DNA from: Dissophora ornata
Taxonomy: Eukaryota > Mortierellomycota > Mortierellomycetes > Mortierellales > Mortierellaceae
Assembly (NCBI GenBank): GCA_025201705.1
Contig: MU617034.1
Location: 1-26,105, forward strand
Direction of reading: 5' to 3'
Length of the DNA stretch: 26,105 bases
In this document: piece after piece, positions 20,435 to 26,105 of the stretch
Layout of the letters: each line of letters opens with the position of its first letter
How positions within the stretch are numbered: the stretch's first letter is position 1
Notes under the pieces: model-generated
Databases searched by the model: none
What the model was told of the DNA's origin: nothing
The model's input: the letters and a program-made list of their open reading frames with translations, nothing else
Position numbers and translations under genes: made by a program

Positions 20435-23400
20435 ATGAGCGAGCCAACCACCGAGTCAAGGAATGGTGCCAACGGCGCCAGCAATAGCGATTCGCCTTCC
20501 ATGAACAAGCCAGCATCCGCAGAGCGAGGAGGTTCCGATGCAAAAGTAAGCGCCACTGTTACCAGCCAACCAAGCTCAGACACCCCCGCCAACAGCGCCA
20601 GTGCAGGCAATAACAATAACACTGGCTCCAGCAATAATTCTCCGGCCACGTCGTCCGCAAAGGCAACAGGACAGTCGCCCAACGCGAATTCACCAAAGTC
20701 CACAAAGCCAAAACGCGGCAATGCTGCCTCTTCCAGAGGAGGAGGAGGAGGAGGAGGAGGTGTAAAGTCGCCCTCGACGCGTGCTATGGACAATGATGGA
20801 GCACAGGCAAGCGAGGCTGTCCCACCTTCCATCGCTGCAGGTGTAACAGAAAGTCAAAACGACAGTAGCAACAACAAGACTGGCGGCAGCAGCGACACGA
20901 ATGAGCAGTCGAAATCTGTAGCGGCTGGTGCAGTCGGTTTAGGAGTCGACTCTGGTAGTGGCACTAAATCAGATAACCCTTCGCCTCAGTCGTCAACTCC
21001 CAGTCGCAGAGGAGGTGGAGGTGGAGGTGGAAAGTTTAATGGCGAGCGACCTGGTAATTCATCTCGAGGAGGAGGAGGTGGAGGAGGTCGAGGAGGAGAT
21101 GATGAAAGTGTCCGAGGAAGAAGATCTGATAGGAGACCCACCCGTGCTGAAACCGGTAATTCGTCGCCTTCTGTACAGAACCGAACTACGCAGAATGCGA
21201 CAGGAGAAGCCTCAGTTCCCTCCCCAGCCCGGGGGATGACGGAGTCTTCGACGAAAGGTACAGTTGAGTTGGCAAATGCGAGAGTGTGAAATTTCAAAAT
21301 TGAAGGAGCTTCTAGACATTAGGGACCTAACCTCTATTACTCTTGTTATTACCCTCTCATCCAAACAAGCGGAATCCTCAGGAGTCATCGAAACTAAAAG
21401 GACGCAGAAGGCAATCAAGTCTCCCCGCTCAGCTCGCTCACCTCGTCGTGGATTCGGAGAGAGAGCCGCGGAATCGAGGATTAGCACTCCTAGCCAGGAT
21501 ACGTCGTCATCGCCTCGCCCAGAAAATGGCTCCACTGCGACGGAGAGCGGGGCAATGAGTAAGGGACAGACGGGTTCTATGTCACCCCCAAGCCCAGCAA
21601 CGCCCTCCGATGGACCACTCAAGAAGCGCCAGGCAAACAAGAGGAACAAGAAAAGAGATGACGATGAGACTTCATTGACTTCTGCCAGCTCTGCCAAGGA
21701 TGCTGAGAGTACCACAGAGAGTGTCGAACGGGGCAAGACTTCACCGCGGAAACAGGGTGGGTCAGACAGCGCTGCACCTTCAGAAGGCGACTCCACGCAG
21801 AAGGCATGGGTGCCCAAGTCCAAGACAAATCGTGGTTCACAGCAACAAGAGCAGCAGGAATCTTATGAGGGCTCGTCGACAACAGGTGGACCTGCCTCTG
21901 GCCCTCGCGACACTCTTAGTACCGGCAATCCACGAAGCAAGAGAGACGATGCCCCGTATAGTTCTAAAGGCAATCAGAGGAATGGTCAACGTTCACAGAA
22001 CACCGCCCGCGACCGCAGGGATGCTGGCACTGCGGACGCGAATGCTGGAGCGCCTACGAGACAGAGGGATGCACAAAACAAAAATTTTGCTGCAGCTTCA
22101 ACGGATTCAGTGTCAGAGAGCAAGGACAAAGATCCTGCCAACACTGTAGAGAGCGCTGCTAATGATGGTTGGGGCGATCCACCTTCAGCGACTGGAGAGA
22201 GCAACTGGGATACGACTGTACAGTCGTGGGACACAAACGAAAGCCGTGATGCGACTGGCGACAGCTGGAATAGTGGACACCAGAGATTTACCGAGAGTGG
22301 TCGGGGGAGTGGCCGGGGAAGGCCGATGGGCGCTGGTGACTCGAGGTTTGGGGGATCACAACAGGGTTATCCGCGAGGTGGTCAGAGGTTCCAACCTTCC
22401 GATTCGGATTCTCTCAAAGATGCACGGTCATCGTTGGATGCAAGAAACGCGCGTCTAGGTTTTCCGCGGGGACCTCGCCCAGAAACTTCTGGTAGCCATT
22501 CTGACTCTGCGTTTGCCAAGGGAACAGCAGAGTCCACCAAGGACATGCCTGCGAAGAAGAACGATTCAACAGACGACTGGAGCTCAACACAACGCGAGAC
22601 TCCATTAGAGGGCAGGTATTCGGCGAACTCCCCATCAACAAGGTCATCTATCGGATCATCGGACGTAAGATTGGACTCAAGATACAGTGCTCGACAGAAT
22701 GCGCCTCGTCCAAGTCCTCGTGGTGGAGCCTTCCCAAGGCAATACGGACAGAGAGATCACCCGTCAACCTCAGTGTCGTCCGATTCGCGCCAACGTGGAC
22801 CAACTACTGCGAGGGAGAAATTTGATCAGCCAGGCCAGGCGCGCCGAGGTCCAAAGTCCAAAGAACCTAGAGAGCCAAGGGGAGCTGCCGCTCGTCATGT
22901 AAGTTAGAGTACTATCATCTATTGTCTATGGGAGGCCTTATGTGTCCCGGCTGACTGTCTAACTCTACTCTAACTAACTTCATTGCTTCCCATACTGATC
23001 CAGGCTCCGCTGTTCTCAAACTCTCTCGAATGCCAAATGACATGGAGTGACATGGATTTGAGACCCAATGTCCTTGCCGGGATTGCCAAGGCCGGGTATG
23101 TTATCTTTGTTGTGTGTAGACGAAGCCTGTAGTACGCGTCCTTGATACGTCCATTTTAAACAGCGCCTTTCGCTTCGCTCTACCCTCTAGGCTCGAGAAG
23201 CCCTCCAATATTCAAAAGCTGATCATGCAGCCGTTCAAGGAAGGGAAGGACGTGATTGCGCAATCCCAGTCGCAAAACGACCGCACCAACACCTTGGCGA
23301 TTGCTCTTCTTCAAAAGCTTTCGCCATCTGCTGCGACTCTGAAACACTGCCAGGCACTTGTGATATGCTCCGAAGGAATTAACCCGCAAAAAGTTCACGA

Positions 23401-24587
23401 AGATTTCCAAGGCTGGTTCGAGGCTGCCCCAGGAATGAAATCCGTTCTTTTGACAACGGATATGATGGCTGAACAGACTGTACTCTCGGATCCAGAGCAA
23501 GCCAAGCAAGTAGTGGTCACCACTCTTGGTCCTCTGATGGATGCATTCAAAAATGATCTGTTGGACATGAAGGCTATCGGGACGGTTGTGATTTCGATGA
23601 GGGAAGAGGAGCTCGTCGGCTTTGATTCATTCAAGCAGATCTGGGCGCTTTTATCGCCTGATTCCCAGGTCATTCTGATGACAGGCATGATCACGCCGGA
23701 GATCCAGGTGATAAAGTCGACGCATTTCAGGGCGGACACTGCTGTGCGAAGGGCGGACGAATTGACGATGCAGTGGAGTGAGCACTATTTTGTAGCGGTC
23801 CCCCCACCTGATCAGAAAGCCCTACCGCAACAGGAGACAGGCAGTGGTGATGGCGCAGAAGCCCAAAACGAACCGACGCCAAAGGATCACAAGTGGGAGG
23901 TCCTGGTAGAGATTCTGAACAAGAACCCGGACATTTCGCACATGGTGATCATCACCCCATCTCAGAGTCTTACCCAAGCACTGACAACCAAGCTTGAGGC
24001 GCAGAAACTGCCTGTGCTTTCTGTCGTAAGTTGTATATGTTACTATGTCTCAACTATGTCTCTTTTGCTTCTTTTGTGCCTTTGTTTGTGAGTTCAACGA
24101 TGTGGCGAAATAATTTGATCCGCAAGACTCAACACAGTTGTACTGATTCCCGTTGCAATGCTTGTTTGTCGAACATGCTGATATAGTGGAGTATGGCTGA
24201 CAAGACCGAGGTTGCACGCCAATTTAATGCGCCAGAGCCCTGTATCCTCGTCTTAGAATGGGGTCTGATGGACAATCTCGATCTTGACTATTCCTCGCTT
24301 GTGATCAACTATGAGATGTTCAAGCAAACAGACCGCTATATTTCATTATTCGGACCCTTTGGCAGATCTGGTCATAGGACATTGATGATCAATTTTTGTG
24401 TGACAGAGGACGCGGTTCAGAAGCGGGCCCTAGCGGATATGGAGTCGATGTATGACATCAAGATCCGGGAGATGCAGGTAAGAGGCGAATTCTCTTTCGG
24501 TCTGCTGCTGTTCAAAGACGCTGTCTAATGACTTTTTTTTTTTTTTTTTTTTGCCTTCAATTGTAGTCGGATGAGATCGAGAGGTGA
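20435..24587 (+). CDS. Disordered RGG/Ser-rich protein with a catalytically dead eIF4A-like DEAD-box core
   Basis: Six exons: 20435-21257, 21370-22898, 23004-23095, 23191-24025, 24187-24477 and 24567-24587. All junctions are GT..AG and in phase, giving 1196 aa. Residues 1-790 are disordered and rich in Ser, Gly, Arg and Asn, with poly-Gly RGG blocks and a Trp cluster (W542, W554, W561, W574). Residues 795-1196 align end to end with eIF4A: W798-SDMDL, Q-motif GLEKPSNIQ (815-823) and GKDVIAQ are kept. The catalytic motifs are gone: AQSGTGKT is SQSQNDRT, PTRELA is SEGINP, TPGR is TLGP, DEAD is SMRE (950-953), SAT is TGM (979-981), ARGID is LMDNLD and HRIGRGGR is SLFGPFGR (1146-1153). ATP hydrolysis is therefore not expected. 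The RecA lobes are joined by an extended Pro/Gln/acidic linker. A role as an RNA- or eIF4G-binding decoy is inference. The upstream in-frame ATG at 20348 is less likely than 20435, which has GACAATGAG context. Confidence 0.88.
24533..24552. repeat. T20 polypyrimidine run in the last intron of the eIF4A-like gene
   Basis: Uninterrupted T run 14 bp before the acceptor TTGTAG of a 21-nt terminal exon. Confidence 0.9.
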
Positions 24588-24726
24588 ACAGTTTTCGGCC
24601 TAGGATATTGTGGATAGCGTTGCCCGATGGGTCATTTTTATCCTGCTTGTTGTTTTTTTGTAATACTTTTGTTCCTGCAGTGGTTTGCTTGTTATCTTTG
24701 TTTTTTGTCCGCTTCATGAAAGCTGT

Positions 24727-24732
24727 AATAAA
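24727..24732 (+). promoter_or_regulatory. Candidate polyadenylation signal of the eIF4A-like gene
   Basis: AATAAA 139 bp after the stop codon, about 100 bp from the converging NDUFAF8-like stop codon. Confidence 0.5.
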
Positions 24733-24775
24733 AGTAAGACAGACATCCAAAGCGTGTACTCTTCATTTCTGAATC

Positions 24776-24781
24776 TTTATT
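24776..24781 (-). promoter_or_regulatory. Candidate polyadenylation signal of the NDUFAF8-like gene
   Basis: AATAAA on the minus strand, 49 bp after the stop codon. It lies 44 bp from the converging gene's signal, so the 3' ends may overlap. Confidence 0.5.
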
Positions 24782-24829
24782 ATGCAAGGTATGTTACATG
24801 GAGGTGGCGGTCCCTATCTCCATGGAGAT

Positions 24830-25242
24830 CTACCACTTTCGCTTCATCTACGTGAAAAAAGAAAGTGGTATGAGGTTAAAAAGCTCGTTGTGTTCACAAA
24901 CAAAAAAAAAAAAAAAAAAAATGAAAGAAACAGTTGTTGCATCGCGCTAACAAGTCTTACAGAGGCCTGGACACACTCCTTAAAAGCGATGAACTCCTTC
25001 TCGCAGACACCCTTGTGCACATCGTTCATTGTTGCGGAGATACATGCGCCATATGCTGTCGCCTAACAAATCATTTGTAACACATATCTATCAGCGCGCG
25101 GTCAAAAAAAGTAGTTTTGCTTGAAACTTGATTCCCTTTGCAAACACATTGAAAACTATGATTGGATCCGGTTCCGTACCGTAGTGGCACATGCAGCGAT
25201 GCTGGTTGAGAATGCGGCGACTGTCCTCCTTGGCTTGGACAT
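24830..25242 (-). CDS. NDUFAF8-like twin-CX9C mitochondrial complex I assembly protein
   Basis: Three exons on the minus strand, 25242-25180, 25062-24961 and 24847-24830, give 60 aa. Both introns are GT..AG (117 and 113 nt) and phase 0. The protein starts MSKPRRTVAAFSTSIAAC, continues ATAYGACIS and KGVCEKEFIAFKECVQAS, and ends MKRKW. Two CX9C pairs, C18/C28 and C41/C51, match the CHCH helical hairpin oxidised by Mia40 in the intermembrane space. The A-A/T-A-Y-G-x-C and C-x-x-EF-x-A-x-x-x-C patterns are those of NDUFAF8 (human C17orf89), a complex I assembly partner of NDUFAF5. The last exon is only 18 nt including the stop. It shares a divergent promoter with eIF1A. The match is from memory of the family; length and Cys spacing fit well. 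Confidence 0.84.
24831..24870 (-). promoter_or_regulatory. Hairpin across the 3' splice site of the last NDUFAF8-like exon
   Basis: TACCACTTTC (plus 24831-24840) and GAAAGTGGTA (24861-24870) form a perfect 10-bp inverted repeat with a 20-nt loop. In the transcript the intron arm pairs with the last coding bases and stop. The polypyrimidine tract and acceptor AG (24849-24848) lie in the loop. Confidence 0.6.
24902..24921. repeat. A20 run (T20 on the coding strand) in NDUFAF8-like intron 2
   Basis: Uninterrupted run on the plus strand; on the transcript it is a U20 tract upstream of the acceptor. Confidence 0.9.
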
Positions 25243-25766
25243 GGCAGGATGCTTCTTCGGGGTTTTTTTCGTCGTTGAGTTGCGCTGTGGGCTTCTTCCT
25301 TATCCCGATCCATGATAATCACGTGAATTCTGACGTCACATTCGACTTGCGGACTGCGGTTCTCCCTCTGGGGGCAGTAAACATAAAAAGAGATGATTGA
25401 TCTCTTCTTGCACTCCACCCACATCCTCACTCAGTCGTACGTATTTGCAACCAATTGACGCACCAGCTCTGAAATCCCTCATCTGCTTTACTGTTCCATG
25501 TTGGAGAGATTGTCGCCTACTTGGACATGGTTGCGGTTTTAAGGCACTATGACCATGTCCAAAACAGCGACTTTTTTTTTTTTTCGTCTTCAAACTCACA
25601 CGAGTAAAATCGCCATGAGGGCTCATTGGGCGACTTTGCTTTAGCTCTATTATTCCCTCCCTCTCTCCCTCTGGAACTCTCTTATCCGTACAAACTGCAA
25701 GGACTACTGTCTAATTAAGCCCATCTTCCCTTTCCATCTTCCATCATATCTCAGGATTAATCAACA
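25243..25766. promoter_or_regulatory. Divergent promoter of the NDUFAF8-like gene and eIF1A
   Basis: 524 bp between two start codons on opposite strands. Near the NDUFAF8-like side are CACGTG (25320-25325, E-box) and TGACGTCA (25331-25338, CRE/ATF site), 78-96 bp upstream of its start. Nearer eIF1A are an 11-bp inverted repeat (25521-25562) and a CT-rich initiator region (25650-25750). No TATA box is evident. Confidence 0.5.
25521..25562. repeat. 11-bp perfect inverted repeat upstream of eIF1A
   Basis: TTGGACATGGT (25521-25531) and ACCATGTCCAA (25552-25562) with a 20-nt spacer. The 10-mer TTGGACATGG also covers the NDUFAF8-like start codon (25235-25244). Confidence 0.7.
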
Positions 25767-26105
25767 ATGCCCAAGAACAAGGGAAAGGTATGTTTTCCAT
25801 TTCCACGGAGAGAATGTGGTATTGTCGTTTTTTTTTTTAGTTTTTTTTTTTTAGTCCTCGTTCTAATCCACCTGTGCACTCTTTGTTTGTCTATTTAAAC
25901 CAATAGGGAGGAAAAAACAGAAGACGTGGAAAGAACGAGAACGAAGGCGAGAAGCGCGAGTTGGTTTTCAAGGAGGATGGTCAAGGTAAAAAAATCCCTC
26001 CCTCCCTTTCTTTTGAGTCCAAAAGGATGAGCTCTCGCCTAACATGCCCGTCAATGCTACGTTTGTTTTAATAGAATATGCCCAGGTCTTGAAGATGCTC
26101 GGAAA
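25767..26105 (+). CDS. TIF11: Translation initiation factor eIF1A, 5' part (cut by window end)
   Basis: Three exons are visible: 25767-25787 (21 nt), 25907-25985, and 26075 to the window end. They give [20 protein letters not shown] followed by [20 protein letters not shown] and then MLG. This is the highly conserved N-terminus of eIF1A: the basic [21 protein letters not shown], then the first strands of the OB fold, [18 protein letters not shown]. eIF1A binds the 40S A site, promotes scanning together with eIF1, and its N-terminal tail stabilises start-codon recognition. Intron 1 (25788-25906) has GTATGT and AATAG; intron 2 (25986-26074) has GTAAAA and AATAG. Both restore the frame exactly. 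The rest of the OB fold and the acidic tail lie beyond the window. The start context is TCAACAATGCC. Confidence 0.95.

Noticed and set aside
20395..22234. Long minus-strand frames opposite the dead-helicase gene
   Set aside because: Antisense shadows of Ser/Gly-rich coding sequence; the plus strand has consistent splicing and the conserved core.

Overview
The window looks like nuclear DNA of an early-diverging filamentous fungus, most likely in or near Mortierellaceae. The evidence is short GT..AG introns of about 85-130 nt, frequent very small exons, CT-rich leaders ending in CACA/GACA just before ATG, long homopolymer and dinucleotide runs, and a gene set of GT17 glycosyltransferase, GH95 fucosidase-like hydrolase, Kre9/Knh1-like GPI protein, NDUFAF8 and eIF1A. 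The genus is inference. Seven protein genes are supported by sequence and splice logic; products were recognised from motifs, not from database searches. Layout: a tRNA-Ser(GCU) at 220-300 is followed by about 2.1 kb of decayed sequence with a three-frame gene relic near 758-1283. A GT17-like Golgi glycosyltransferase lies on the minus strand (2414-3611). Its upstream region carries a 5'-truncated non-LTR retrotransposon copy (3991-4563, poly(A) on the minus strand, 19-bp target-site duplication). A Kre9/Knh1-type GPI-anchored wall protein lies on the minus strand (6221-6863). About 5.3 kb without a convincing gene follows (6864-12190). Right half, plus strand: a nuclear Ser/Thr kinase with an NLS and a textbook SUMO-interaction motif (13976-16064, probably with a 1.17-kb intron in its 5' leader); a GH95-type hydrolase (17072-20156); and a 1196-residue protein (20435-24587) joining about 790 disordered Ser/Arg/Gly-rich residues to an eIF4A-like helicase core in which every catalytic motif is lost. 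Converging on it from the minus strand is a 60-residue twin-CX9C protein of the NDUFAF8 type (24830-25242, three exons). That gene shares a 524-bp divergent promoter with the start of eIF1A (25767 to the window edge). The most interesting object is the dead eIF4A-like helicase with its long RGG/Trp-containing extension: six exons keep one open frame while Walker A, DEAD, SAT and HRIGRGGR have all changed, so it reads as a maintained pseudoenzyme and not as a decayed gene. Also notable are a perfect 10-bp stem that places the 3' splice site of the 18-nt last NDUFAF8 exon in its loop, the SUMO-motif kinase, and changed active-site positions in the GH95 protein.
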